From Sclerodactyla briareus (Eukaryota; Echinodermata; Holothuroidea; Dendrochirotida; Sclerodactylidae), in assembly GCA_026419785.1 (NCBI GenBank), contig JAODTK010005420.1, forward strand, positions 310,001 through 374,000: 64,000 bases of DNA. Reading direction: 5' to 3'. Under the pieces are notes generated by a model. The model saw nothing but the letters and a program-made list of their open reading frames with translations, was not told where the DNA came from and searched no databases. This document shows, piece after piece, positions 1-12,119 of this stretch. A program made the position numbers and the translations under genes. How positions within the stretch are numbered: position 1 is the first letter of the stretch; each line of letters starts with the position of its first letter.

Positions 1-430
1 CATAATTCAGAGCTACATCAAACTATTCGTGCCTATGAAAAAGCAGATAGATAAATGGAATGGAGAGTAAAATCAAATAAGAACACAGGGATTGCTTCAT
101 CGGAAGCCCCAGAAGTACAGGTTTTATCACAATCTGCAGGAGTCGGATTTTGAGAGAAATCAGAGGCTACTGAATGACCATCCCCCCCCCTCCCCCCTAG
201 GAAACAGAACCCCTACCTACTTTCTCGGGAAACGCGGATGAACTACTACCTTCCCCCCCTTTGAACCTCTATCTAATAAAGCTTGACACCACCCTCTCCC
301 CCTGGCACTACACTTGCAGTGCGGATCCCAATAAATCCACAAAGCTCTCGCCTCGCCCCCCCCCCCCGGGTCCGGTGTCAGGATAAGTGGTACGTTGATC
401 GGACTTTGTGCGAGGTGTGCTTGTTGTTGT
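1..430. other. Left edge, no gene recognised
   Basis: Non-coding in appearance, with C/T-rich tracts and a run of about 13 C near 356-368. It may be the upstream (gag-side) part of the adjacent DIRS-like element, but no motif supports that. Confidence 0.3.
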
Positions 431-599
431 TGTAACATCTGAAGCCGAGGTAAATGAAAAATCGCCGAATACCCACCGACCGGGTAATGTGGGACGTCAC
501 TTCAGCCAATTTCCGTCAACAACGGAAACGTTTGAGATCTTCAAGGCCATTGGGTGCAGGAATAGCGTTCTATACAAAAAACTGCGAGAGAGACGAGGA

Positions 600-1270
600 A
601 AAGTTACATCTGATGATTTATCCTCTCCCTCCTAGTGGAATGCAATTGAATTTGGAACAGGCGCCACCGATCAGATGTCGGCGAGATCTGCCCATTTTTG
701 AAAGACACGCCGGCATTGATGCGCAGGCAATGCAAACACTTTTGGATAATAGTCTTGGGGACTATTTTCATTCAAGGCGGGGAATTCCCCTCGGGTTTCT
801 CCATTTTTCGTGCCCCAAAAAAAGACGAATCTCATCAAATGATAATACATTTGAAAGACTTCACCCACACCTGTCCGTATCACAAATTTAAACGGATACG
901 TTACAAATTAAACGGCATTAAACTTTATAACAAAAGGACTGCTCATGGCCTTCCTAGATCGTACTTTCTGTAACAATCTCGTTAACAGTCGCATATTTCT
1001 GCGGTGATTGCGGACGGGAACGTGGTATCAGGTATAATGTTTGCCCGAATGGATAGCCTCGGCACTGAGGATCTTTACCAAGTTATTGAAATCTGTGTTT
1101 TCTATTACAGTTGCCAAGGCATACCTGCCTGGGTACCTCGACGATTCCTTTCTACCTGCCACTTACGAGGATGGGGGGTGTCAAGGCTGATTACTAAGGC
1201 TTTGAGCTGTTCCAGTAACCTCCGGGTTGTTGTTCAGTCAAGACAAATCATTGTGAGCTACACAAAACAT
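600..1270 (+). pseudogene. Reverse transcriptase fragment of the DIRS-like element
   Basis: Two blocks are readable. Near 780-900 one frame reads a fingers-type segment with FRAPKKDESHQMIIHLKDF, equivalent to the VPKKDGxxRPILNLKxLN block of DIRS-type reverse transcriptases. Near 1045-1190 another frame reads IASALRIFTKLLKSVF followed by a YLDD active-site box whose codons lie at 1134-1145. The YxDD aspartates are metal-binding residues of the polymerase. The central palm segment between the two blocks is garbled by frameshifts and stops. The frame needs at least two changes across 670 bp, so this is a relic. Assignment to DIRS-type rather than LINE or Ty3 is based on the APRxFTKLLKPV-like context and the downstream recombinase. 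Confidence 0.85.
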
Positions 1271-1399
1271 TAGTGTTTTTTTATTTTTTTTATTGACCTC
1301 CCATAAAGGCCGGCCCCAGTCCCACTCACGAGAAAGTTGAGACTGTCCTTCGAAAATTAATAAATTCTGGTAAAGCGTCATTTCGCGCAATGTCCCGCA

Positions 1400-2560
1400 T
1401 ATAGGGCTTTGATCCTTTATTGACAGGGGCTGCAGTATGGTACAGTTGTACTATCGTGATTTAGAAAAACTGGATAAATTCGAAGCAGCAAGCACTTAAG
1501 ATCAGCAAGGAGAATTTTGATGATACCGTGATAATTTCTCTAGAAGCGGAAATCGGACATTAGATGGTTGGATCATTAAACTGCCCAAGCTACATGGCCC
1601 ATCACATGTTCCGGCCTGATTGTAATGGCAATGATGCCTCGTAAGAGGCTGGGGGTTCTAATTGTTTACGGGAGCCCAATTGCCAGCTCGGGGGGTGTTT
1701 TTGTCTTTTTCCTCTGTATCCACAGACCCACTACATATCACATAAATGTTCTAGAATTGGCCGCAATATTCAAGGGACTGAAAGTACTGTGTTTCTAATT
1801 GTGCCCATAAACATTCAGAGTGAGATTTTGACAATTCCACCACGCGTACGTACCATTACTGCATGGGCGGTACCCATTCTGTTCAATGCAATGAAGTTCG
1901 AAATGCATAGGGCTTTTGGTACATTGTACGGAAATTCTGGTTAACTTGTGCTTCTGCAGGGGCGATCAGAATCAGAGTCGGTCAAATTGTCCTCTCCCCT
2001 CGCAGAATTAATATCAATACAGAATGGAAACTGAATCCCACACTTTTGACAATATAGTACCCTAGGGGTAAGCCAGAAATTGATTTTTGCATCTAATCTA
2101 AACAAATAACTCATCCCTTTTGTATCGTGGGGCAGCGATCATGCACATCATTTATCGAAGCTTTCTCTATTAGCTGTCCATGGCTATTTTTTCCTACTCT
2201 TTTCTTCCCCCTATTCAGCATGATCGGTCTCTGTGTTGAAAAAGAACGGCCGCGAGAAGGCGACAGAATCATAATGGTTCCAAACTGGGCTACATAGGCG
2301 TGGTACACCGCTCTGTTGCCCTTGACCATGGATACTCTAAGGGCGTTTTTTTCATCGACTCCTGTACTCCCGATGCAGGCAGTTCAGAGTTTCAATTCCT
2401 CTCGGAAAAGCGTGGAACCTATCGCTTTCCTCTTATCCGGGCGCTCTCTCGAAGGACTGCGAAAAGAACCTCGCACATCATATCTCATCCTGGTGGCTAG
2501 TCACACTCAGAAACGTACACGTACTATCAGCCCTTTGGCTGTAAAATTGTTGTAAACCAA
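1400..2560 (+). pseudogene. RNase H and connecting region of the DIRS-like element
   Basis: At about 1739-1795 one frame reads HINVLELAAIFKGLKVLCF, the conserved HINxLELxAvxxgLk block of DIRS-type RNase H, where the glutamate is a catalytic metal ligand. Upstream (about 1455-1545) a YRDLEKL-containing segment fits the region linking polymerase to RNase H. Downstream, NTEWKLNPTL lies at about 2016-2045, and RIIMVPNWAT followed by AWYTALL at 2266-2310 matches the PxWPxQxWYPLL segment that ends this domain. Several stops and frame changes interrupt it. The domain joins the recombinase segment with no room for a methyltransferase. Confidence 0.8.
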
Positions 2561-2699
2561 GAGATGTTCCGGCCTTTCCCCTACTGTAGCTACTTTCCTG
2601 ACGACGCTGTTGATTGGGATTAGGCTATAGCAGTTTTGTTACACGGCCCCGCAGCGCGATAATCTGCCCTTTCGTGTAATACTAATCAACGAAGGGTTT

Positions 2700-3373
2700 T
2701 TCTCATCCCTCAATTTCCCGGTTCATGGAAGGGGTCTATGAACTGAAACCACCCTTCAAACCATGGATACCAAATCTGGAAGGTGTACAAATATTTTACG
2801 GACAATTGCATGATGAATCCGTTAACTTTACTTTCGTTAAAGGACCTAATTCCAGGCTAGTTATTGCTAATTCGCTGTTTCAGCCCAGCGAGTACAAACA
2901 ATTCGATTGCCTGAATACGGTACATGGAGAAGACCGATAGTTCATATACTTTAATTATCACGGGAAGTGACAGTCAGAAAACCTGGCAAAGAAGCAGGGT
3001 GCGTGTCACTGTTGAGGACGCCTTCAAGACGAAGACTCAGTGGATTCTATGTATTTTCTCAGTATTTGATGGTTCACTCAAAGGTACGGGGCTCGGTTGT
3101 TCAGTTATTTATCAGCTGTATTAAGCCACATCATGGTGTTACTCGAAACAACATGGACTAGATGGCTGGAGAGGTATGGCCGCCGCTGGGGGTAAAGTTC
3201 ATAGATTCCAAGGCTCATGCAATAGGGCTGCGTCAGTTCATCAGCCAAAAATAGTAATCAGTCGGTTGACGATATATTGGAAGAAACCGCGGGCTGAGAA
3301 TGCTGAGCAACGTTTGCAGGTTTACGATAAGCAGTATTGCAGCTCTGAAAGATCTTTTGCTAAAGTGTGTTAA
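2700..3373 (+). pseudogene. Tyrosine recombinase fragment of the DIRS-like element
   Basis: Plus-strand frames read SRFMEGVYELKPPFKPW (from about 2712) and QLFISCIKPHHGVTRNN (from about 3100), both typical of DIRS/Ngaro recombinases. The catalytic core follows: an arginine codon at 3224-3226 in a CNRAAS context, equivalent to the HSTRAAS box, and a tyrosine codon at 3323-3325 in VYDKQ, equivalent to the KFYDKP box that carries the nucleophile. The histidine of the H-x-x-R motif is visible only in the neighbouring frame, so a single-base indel separates it from the arginine. The recombinase would insert the circular DNA copy of the element. The reading frame is broken at least three times. Confidence 0.85.
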
Positions 3374-3379
3374 GTTGTT

Positions 3380-4730
3380 CAGGTTAATCAACCACAGGTA
3401 ACAAGCAGTGTTGTACGGAAAATGAAGCTTATGTTATACTTAATTATACGGGGACTGATACTAAGTTGGAGATCAGTTTTAATAGAGGAATATTAACTTT
3501 TAGTTAGTATGTTGGAAATACAGCACGTTGGAAATTCAACCAACATTTGTTTTCATATATAACCTACTGACAAAATGGTCAGCCGTTGCATTGATCGCAG
3601 TATAATCCCAATCACGTCACCTACAGCTGGTAAGTCTCGTTTAATTTAGATTATGTTAAAAATTTGCATCGCACTCAATTGACAGTTTAATGGCATGACT
3701 TGACCCGGGGTTAAATGCTCCCCAATGAGGACACTCAGGGTGATCTTATGGTGGTTCACTGACCAGCGGGGAATGGATAGGACGGTAATGAGAATCTATT
3801 ATCATTCATGAGCCTGTGTTAAGGTGGGTTGATGAGTAACTACGGGAGGTACATCACACATACCTCAGCAAAAGATCAACGGAAATGGGGAAGCGGTGTG
3901 TTTGGCTCCTACTAGTGAATGGTCACCCCATGGAATGGGCCACTACACTCCGGGAATACTGATGTATTCTCGCTGCTGGTTACTGTGTGAAAGCAAGTAA
4001 CGGGACGGAAGTAAGCAGTACAGTTAGTTAGGGAGTCTGTTCGTGTGATATCTCAACGGTTATATGTGAGGTAGATGTCGAATCAAAAGAAACTGGCTTT
4101 CCGAGTAAGAAATTAGCTACCTTTATTAGTATTTGACTGAAATATTTCTATTTCAAACCCTGCTGTTACTAAAAAATGCTTTCAAGAATGTTCAATAATT
4201 TGTTTGAAAACTGCGGTTAACTGAATCGACGAAAGCTTATCACCACTGCTATACCTATAAAAACTATGCATATAACCTCTCATCAAATCTGGTTTGCCGA
4301 GTAAAATATGAGTTAGGGATACACATCTTACTTTTTCTGACAATAAACGAATGATTTACTCTTCTTCTTTACTTTTTGCGTGCTTCATGGAAATGCAATG
4401 AAGTAATCTTGTTCGTGCGTTCTTAGATTGGTTAAATTCTCGCTGATAAAAACACACAGCTCTTTGCTTCACCAAATGCTTACAATCCTTTTTGCGTTTA
4501 ATGGGCCATAAGCGATAACGATTATCGCAAGCGACCTACCTACCTTAACCTGGAGGGAGGCCACATGAGGGTGTTTCAATAAATATCGAGGCAAAATGTG
4601 ACTTACATACTCATGGTAACAGTTAGCAGTAACACAGCAAAAATGGTGAGGCTGTTTTGCTTATGATTAGACATACGAATAGACTATAGGTCGATTCTGT
4701 TTAAATATTTGTAGATATGGAATTTGGTTT
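3380..4730. other. Probable 3' non-coding part of the DIRS-like element, then AT-rich DNA
   Basis: No gene is visible. The first few hundred bases after the recombinase may contain the 3' terminal repeat region of the retrotransposon, but no matching 5' copy lies inside the window, so this cannot be shown. Confidence 0.3.
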
Positions 4731-4973
4731 GTGGGGGACAAACAAGAAACAGTGTGTAAACGAATTCCTATAGTGGACAAAGTTTTTTCTGCCAAATTCA
4801 AATTGTCTTCATTTGTTCCTCCTTATACAGTTCTGGGCTACGAGTATCTCAGAGATGAATACAGTCCTTCATTACTAGATAGAACTATTCATGGAATTAC
4901 ACGAGAACCAGGGCCTACTTTGAGAAAACCAAATGTTAACAATGATCCCTCTATTCCTCATGCTGATGAGTAA
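4731..4973 (+). CDS. Unrecognised 80-codon reading frame, possible coding remnant
   Basis: This frame opens at a GTG, so if it is coding it is more likely an internal fragment or exon than a complete gene. Its composition is more protein-like than its surroundings: mixed hydrophobic and charged residues, few repeats, several prolines (FVPPYTVLGYEYLRDEYSPS). I recognise no domain, signal peptide or membrane segment. It ends in a stop followed by strongly AT-rich DNA. It could be a fragment of a transposon protein, or chance. No splice context was found to link it to other frames. Confidence 0.15.
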   Translation: MGDKQETVCKRIPIVDKVFSAKFKLSSFVPPYTVLGYEYLRDEYSPSLLDRTIHGITREPGPTLRKPNVNNDPSIPHADE

Positions 4974-4974
4974 A

Positions 4975-7900
4975 ACGTGCACACGCCTGGTACTCTGGTA
5001 CAGAATGTTTATCACGGTCTACTCATTGATTGTTTTCGGGTAAAATAATTAAACTATAACTAAATACTTTCAAACAAACTGTTATTGAATTATAGATCAT
5101 GTTGTATTCATATCACACTGAGAACCGAAAAATTATTGGTTGGGAATACACATTCAATTAAAAAACTGAAGATTCACTAAACCACACAATATATTCTCAT
5201 CTGTTGTTTCGGTTCTCTCATTTAAATAGTATTAGATATACTAATAAAAAAATAAGATAATTAAAAATATACATGGATGAGTTATATTGCGGAACGAGAA
5301 ACGGTCAATAGCAAATATACAGCTGGCACTTTATTTCTCGAAACACTCATATTTATATATGCAGCTGTTGTATGGGCCAGGAGTTTTTTTGTCGGCAGTT
5401 CAACTAACACCCTCTTGCATTTCGATCAATGTTGTGTAATGTGATCAAGTGAGTGTCCAAGTAACTCCTGCTAAGAAGTTGATTGTCCCCTAAGCTCTGT
5501 CGATATTACCTAATGTCATAAACTTTGCTTCGTAGACGGGACTGGGCGTCTCTCGTTGCAGTGCCAACATATACAATCACCTACCTCAGGAAACAAACAC
5601 GCTCTGCTAATAGAACGTAGGAAAAAATGACAGCACCGCCCACGAATTCTCGGCCGGGGTAACTAAGATACCTGTTCCACACAATAAAAAAAAAATAGGA
5701 CAATCAGACAATTGTTTGGCGGCGATTTCCTAAAACTTGAACCAGGGCACTTATATCCTGGAACGAACATAAGAGGTATTATTCCTCTAAATCATTCCGT
5801 AAAGTCGTATTATTTAAACGTGTCATTGTGGAAGAATGAAGGCATAATGTGTTTATACCACGTGCACAGCGTTCTCAAGAGCAGATGAGTGTGTGGAGCT
5901 GTGTGGAGCGCTCGATTGTTCATCGGAATCGGTTGGGAACGCGACCTGTTCAGAAAATGGTCAACGTTAATGCGGCTTGCGTGGAATTGAATTTGTTTAC
6001 TAGGTTCCTGGGATCCCCATAACGTCACAACGACTGCGCGTAGAGATCGTGCCTGCTTTAAATATTTTCCATATAACAGTGAACCGAATTCTATCTAGAT
6101 CACACCACAGCTCGTTGTTGATCAATTGTTTGCGTCGAGTAATTTCTTGAATGGAGTTGTTATCACATAGATCATGGGGTGTCCCGTGAAGTCAGAAAGC
6201 CCATTGCATTGGCAGCGCGTGTTTATGTCCCCACTTGTATGGCGATATTAGGTCTGATGTACCCGTGATTTTCTCTAGTTGTAATAAATAGAAAGTTACG
6301 TACCGAGGTGGGTTAACGTGTTATGACCATTGGAACTTGCGAATACCTTAGGACAAATAAAATCTAAATTATGGAAACATTTTTAAAACAGTGCGTATAG
6401 CGTAGTATATATGTTGATTTCCACAAAACAACCTCGTTTGGGACATAACACTCCATTTTTGGGTTTGATCTTACTAGGTCCCTAACAGGGCGCAAGCAGT
6501 GACGTGACTCTATGGCAACCAACTTACTGAGTGGTGTGACCTTAAATTACCTTTATGCATTCTCCAACACAGTTACACCCTAATGCCAGATACCCTATCA
6601 ATCAACTTTTTAACATATGAATCAAAATATAAAATCAAGCATTACATGTCGAACAAACAATACAAATATCACATGCCACTCTTAACCCCGTCCAAGATCT
6701 GTCAACATGCGAATCGAATTTATAACACCATATTTATCCCGCATGCTTTGCAAAACGACACAGCGAACACTCCATAGAATAATGATTCATCCAATCATTC
6801 TCATATTTTACACTCGGAAAAAATATATAAAGCTCATGCCTGCAGGAATCCATTACTAAACCAAACCACAACAGACCATCGTATAACTCTCTGTTGATTA
6901 CGTATACATTTGAGGTACCTACCCGTTTTCCGACATATCCAGAGACATGGTATAATATTTCCGAACATTGTATAACACTCTCCTGCACACGTATATTGAG
7001 TATGTATAACGGGGATACAGCGTTCTCACTAAACCGACTCAAACCAATTCAGTTTTTCAACGAGTTGTATTCATAACGGTAAAATAGAGTGGATTTCTGA
7101 AGACACGGCCATATATACTTGCTAACGTTGTAGGCTACCGCTTTATCTAGCTAAGAGGATTTGTGACTAGTTGAGTCAAAAGATTTTCTGGTATAGCATT
7201 TTCATAAATTTACACACTTCATGAATTTATAGGGATCCGGTGTACAAATAACAGCGTATTCAGCCAACATCAATTCTGACACTGCATTCTCACCGTTCCG
7301 TTCCATTTGACGTCACCGAAAAGAATTTCCTCACCCCAACGATTTGACGATCGTGTACAACGTTATTCCCACAGTGATACAATAGAAAACTGAATGCCAT
7401 TTCATTGCAAATTGTGAGATATTCGGCTGCTCGTCACCCTCAAAGTGGTCCATGGCTGTTATATTTCCGCGGATTCATTCCGATTGACACAGTTAAATCT
7501 GCCTTAATATTCCTACGAGAGTACGATGTGGTATACACGGACGCGTCACGCCGTTTTAAAAGGGTCATAGAACGCCGCGGACACCAATTGAATATCGACA
7601 CGGGGACCTTTTCAAAAGTGTTGTGTCGACACCGGAAAATCTAACACCGGACCCCAGTAGCTCTCGACACCGGACACGACTTTCACACCAGCAATCCACA
7701 GACACTCACCGTGATACGGTAACGGAAAAAGGAAGCCCACCAACGACGCCAGAGGGGTTCGACACCAACAGTCTAGAATCAGTGCTTAAAATTGAACACT
7801 TTAGAAACGTTGAATACTGAATATATATATATATCCCCCTATAAACTGTGCGTCCACGTGATGACTGCTAGCATGCTGTTGATCAAATTACACTGGTTCA

Positions 7901-10900
7901 CACTTGAATGCAGTTGTTTTCCAACGGTCGGAAAATCACAGGGCCACAGCCTATACTATATGACCACCACTCCCGGCGGACGACCTTGTCAACCGTGTCC
8001 CTGTCCAGGTACAAGACCGGTAGGTGGTGCGGACCCCGCCCCCCCCCCCCCCCGCCAGCTCTCTCTGGAGGGGCGGATTATAACCCAGGGACTAGGGGAG
8101 GTGGTCGCTTGCCCGGGAAGCTGAGTGGATGCAGTTAGGTGCTTTCTAGCCATGTGCTCCCATGAGTAAGTGAGTTGGTGTATGAGTGGGTAGTGAGTGA
8201 TATAGCAATGTGGGTTTGCACCGTGCGAAATCGTGTTCACACAATTTGACACCGTGGAGTTCATAAAACACTTGGGTTCTAGGCGACTGAACGGATTGTA
8301 ATCAGTAACAGTCCATAACAGCTTGAAACGGGGGCCCATAACCTCTCCAGTTAGCTCCAGCCCAGGTACCCTCCAAACCCTCAACTGAATGAACCTCTGG
8401 CCCTTACCGGCCAGTTACTTCTCCGCTCAACCTACTCAACCATATCCCTATCATTAACCCTCACAGTCACAACATTTCCACACATTGAAAGGTGCACTAC
8501 TGGTGCCAGACCTACTTTGGAGTATCAAGTATAACAAATTCGAACCATTTTGCGAAATATCATCTCACCCAGTTGTAGATGTACCTGCTCCAGCCACACC
8601 CGTGGATATTACGTATTCTATCTGGGTTAATCCGGGTCAAGAGAACAACGTATTGCAGGTGACGTACGTTATCTGTGTAATAGGTTCGTTGTGTCGACTG
8701 TTAGATCAGCCCAACAACCATTTTGTTGATGGTAATCCCTGTCCAATGAATACATTTGAGTCCAAATCAAATTGCTTGTTCATTTTTCGCGCATGTACCT
8801 GTAAACGCTAACCCTATAGGACAACACTCTCACCTAGGGAATGCTACTCCTAGAATTTAGCAGTGTACCCTGCTCTCATTGTGGAAGCTTCCTTGCAGCA
8901 AACAGCTTTCTCGTCAATTACATCTTATACCACCGCTAAACTATGCTATGTGTACCGATACTTTATCTCTGATTTTGACGATTGAGTGTTGACCACTGCA
9001 CTCGAAAGTTATCTTGACAGATCGGTATTTGCAACGAGCATACTTATTGCATTCAGTGAGTGTAAGAGCGCACATATTTTCCCCCCTCCCACATCCACAT
9101 TGACTTACACACCATAGAGCCCAGTAGGGAATTGCGCTAGGGCATGTCATCATCATTGTTAGCTAACAAATACTTCAATCAAGGCACTCCAATTACCAAA
9201 CCTCGACTATGAAATTTCGAGCTGAAGCAGCTCAAAGTACGGACAAGTTTCAGACCCCCTGGCGCCTGGGGGAACCCCATCTGACCGTGTCCACGAGACA
9301 GTTTAAAAATTTGTTGAAGCCTGACAAATTCCTCCTAAATTTACACCATCTGGACTTTTGAATATACCTCTAATTCAGCAGACTAGAACAGAATAAATCC
9401 TCACACTCTGTCCTTGAGAGGCATTGAGGATCACTTTTGGAGGGACACACGTCCGGAGGTACAACACGTTGTTAATGGGTGTGGTACCGTAAATATTGTG
9501 GTGGTAGTGGTACGATCTATAATTCGTACCCGTCGGCCTTGTGGAGCAAAAAAACAAAACTTTCATTCCATTTTTGGCGCGGCCGTTTTTGCACCTGATC
9601 ATTACTGGCTACATTTCGAATATGTCATGAACACAAACATAAGGTTATTAGTATGGAATCATGCGTCCCGTGGCACTGAACTGTTGGGGTCTCCGAGCTA
9701 GAGTCTTTATGAAGAGCTAAGCCCAGTTTCCTCGCAAATTGAAGAATTCCTGATCAGATTAGTCAATAAGACACTGGAAAATGAATTGAACTGAAAACAA
9801 AAAAAAGTTACCATTGAAACGATTTCGGACAACCAAAGACCGACGCGGTATTGCTCGACACCAACACCGACACCAGGTCCCCCATAGTGTCGAAGTTGAA
9901 TATTCCCTAACACATCTGCGACCGTATATGGTGCAAGTTTCGATTAGATTTCAAACAGAAATACTGTTAACGGTTCAGGTCGGGTCTCACAAGAAGTGCA
10001 CGCAAATAATCGTGGGTTTTTCCGAGCGGAGAAAACATATTGTTACAGACAATACTCGCGACTCGGAATGGGGGTGCTACTGACAAATGAAAAGTTGAAT
10101 CATTCCAGCGCGACAGGCACATCGCCTGTACCGATCCTTTTTCCGAAGCATTAACAACGGGGTTTTATCAAGGGAATACATGAAATAACTGCTGCTAATT
10201 TGTCGACCGTTTGTAGAGATACTTTTGTTCCGAGTATAGGGTAGTAAAAATCGGCGGCTATAAGGTGAGGGTCCAACATAGAAGAACGGTCTGTAAACAT
10301 ACAAGGTCAACTTGAATGCGATTCTGCGTAATGGTCTATTGTCAACGAGTTTCGTCTGCGGTTTTTTTCTTTGTCTTCCCTGTTGCCCCTTTCGGTTCCC
10401 AGGAAGAATAATTCTCCATCAGAAGCGTGGGCATTACATCTATTTGTAGCATCACTCGTATTTACATCGTTATTTCCTACCCCCCTGAAATCCATCCTTT
10501 GACAAGTTGATACAACACGGAACTTACTCCTTCTGGCTGGATAGTTACGCAGACGGCAAGAACTTTAGTTTCTGCGGTTCATTAGTGAAGAGTCGCTATT
10601 GATCATACGACCGTGGTCTCTCACCTCTTCCTCCATGTGGTGGGAATTAGTTAGTCGGTCGAGAACGGAACAGCACCCGTACCTCGTGGGGAGAAGGCAC
10701 GTATGTTTTGTCTCATTAGTAGGGTTCTCCTAGAACATGCCTCGAGCTTGTTGGGAAGAGAAGAGAAACAAACGTTCGATTGTCGTCATTCTGGTATCGG
10801 AACATGTGCCTACTGTCTGTCGATGAGGAGAAGGGAAAGTACAGTTGTTCTGACGTCATCAATTAACTTCCTAGCACATGCCTCCCTCTTACCAAGCGGT

Positions 10901-11680
10901 AACGGTATCGGGCATTCGCTTTGACGTTGTTCATTGAATTTGGGGCATCCGGCACCCGCATTCGGATCTTGGAGGTTAACACGAAGAAGAATAATACGTT
11001 CAAGAGAACCAGAGTTATGAAGGGCAGAACGATGTTCAAGATTGTATTTATTAGTAGGACGATTGGCACAAACTGTACGTAACAATGTAATCGTTATCAT
11101 TTTTCGGGTTTGAAACGTTGATGAAACGAGTACACGATCCCACCGGAGTAGAACAAACACAAACACGACGTCATAATTAATCGTTTTGCATTTACGAGTG
11201 GGTTTGGCCTTGGTGTGATACGACAACGGATTCATCACGAGCCTCAGTCGATCGTAACTCAGGTGTATAATAACTACTGTCGACATAAAGAGACTGTAGA
11301 ACCGCATTACGATCCATGCGTCACAAACAAATTCGGGTAAGTCCGAAGAGTTCAGACTTTCGATATAACCTGTGCGAGGTTGATAAAGATCCCGACGAAG
11401 ATTTCCTGTATAGCTAAATAGAAGATGAACACGTTAACGAAGACCTTCCGCACCTTTCCTTGGAATAGGAATATGACGATCAAGGAGGCGTTAGCGACGC
11501 TGATAAGAATACAATGGTGCCTCCGATTAATGACCCTGGTATACTCAGGGGATGACTTGTATTCATTCTCAATTCAAGAGACCATAAGTGAGGAGTGTCA
11601 AATACCGACGGGTCTCAACTGATGTAAGACATATACGTTGTACCAGCGTTCATCTCGTAGCAAAATGACCAGAGCAAGAT
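4975..11680. other. Long stretch without recognisable gene
   Basis: AT-rich with scattered short frames, none recognised. A C run of about 14 lies at 8039-8053, inside a CT/GA-rich patch. A palindromic GC patch (CCCCTGGCGCCTGGGGG) lies near 9255-9272. Plus-strand frames at about 11225-11337 and 11375-11560 have protein-like, acidic content and are discussed as a finding. Confidence 0.3.
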
Positions 11681-11686
11681 GTTCCA

Positions 11687-12118
11687 AATGTTATTCACTA
11701 TATGATATTGTAACCAAAATAATAATTATAAATATCGCCCGATTGTTCTCGCCGGCGGAGACTGCGATAGGAGATCAATATCTTTAAATGAAAAGTTGAC
11801 TACGGGAGATGATGTTGCCTTTAGGAATCCCATTGGCACTGTCGACCGATGCTACCGTTTTTCTCCTCTCTCTAATATTACCAGAGCCCTGTTCCACAGA
11901 AACAGCAAATGTTATGAACGTTATTCCTATATGAAAACTAGCTCCGTGTAAGCCCATTCTCTCGAATTATTAAATACAAAATATCACCGCCAGATTGCAG
12001 CTTGCAAGAGAAGAACAATTTCTTTAAATAGAAAAACTACAGACAGGTTGGGCCTCTTCAGAGTGTGTCTTTAGGAAGTCGCATTACACTGCGACCGACG
12101 CTACCTCTCTAATATTCC
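11687..12118. repeat. Two-copy tandem duplication, period about 250 bp
   Basis: A block beginning near 11687 is repeated from near 11910. The clearest matched segments start with TTTAGGAA at about 11820 and 12070 and run through CGACCGATGCTACC versus CGACCGACGCTACC to TCTCTAATATT. Copies differ by many substitutions and indels, so the duplication is old. Confidence 0.6.
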
Positions 12119-12119
12119 G

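Larger units (their letters stand above)
430..3380 (+). mobile_element. Decayed DIRS/Ngaro-like tyrosine-recombinase retrotransposon
   Basis: Three consecutive plus-strand segments match, in the right order, the domains of a tyrosine-recombinase retrotransposon: reverse transcriptase (about 600-1270), RNase H and connecting region (about 1400-2560), and tyrosine recombinase (about 2700-3373). These elements copy RNA to DNA and integrate through a recombinase instead of a DDE integrase. The frame shifts repeatedly and has stop codons, so this copy is not functional. There is little space between RNase H and recombinase, so the methyltransferase carried by canonical DIRS elements is not seen; a Ngaro-like member or a deleted copy would fit. 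Terminal repeats were not identified, so the boundaries are approximate. The family level is well supported; the clade is inferred. Confidence 0.85.

Noticed and set aside
10810-11307. 165-codon minus-strand open frame
   Set aside because: Composition looks like chance. The opposite strand gives an equally plausible reading and no family is recognised.
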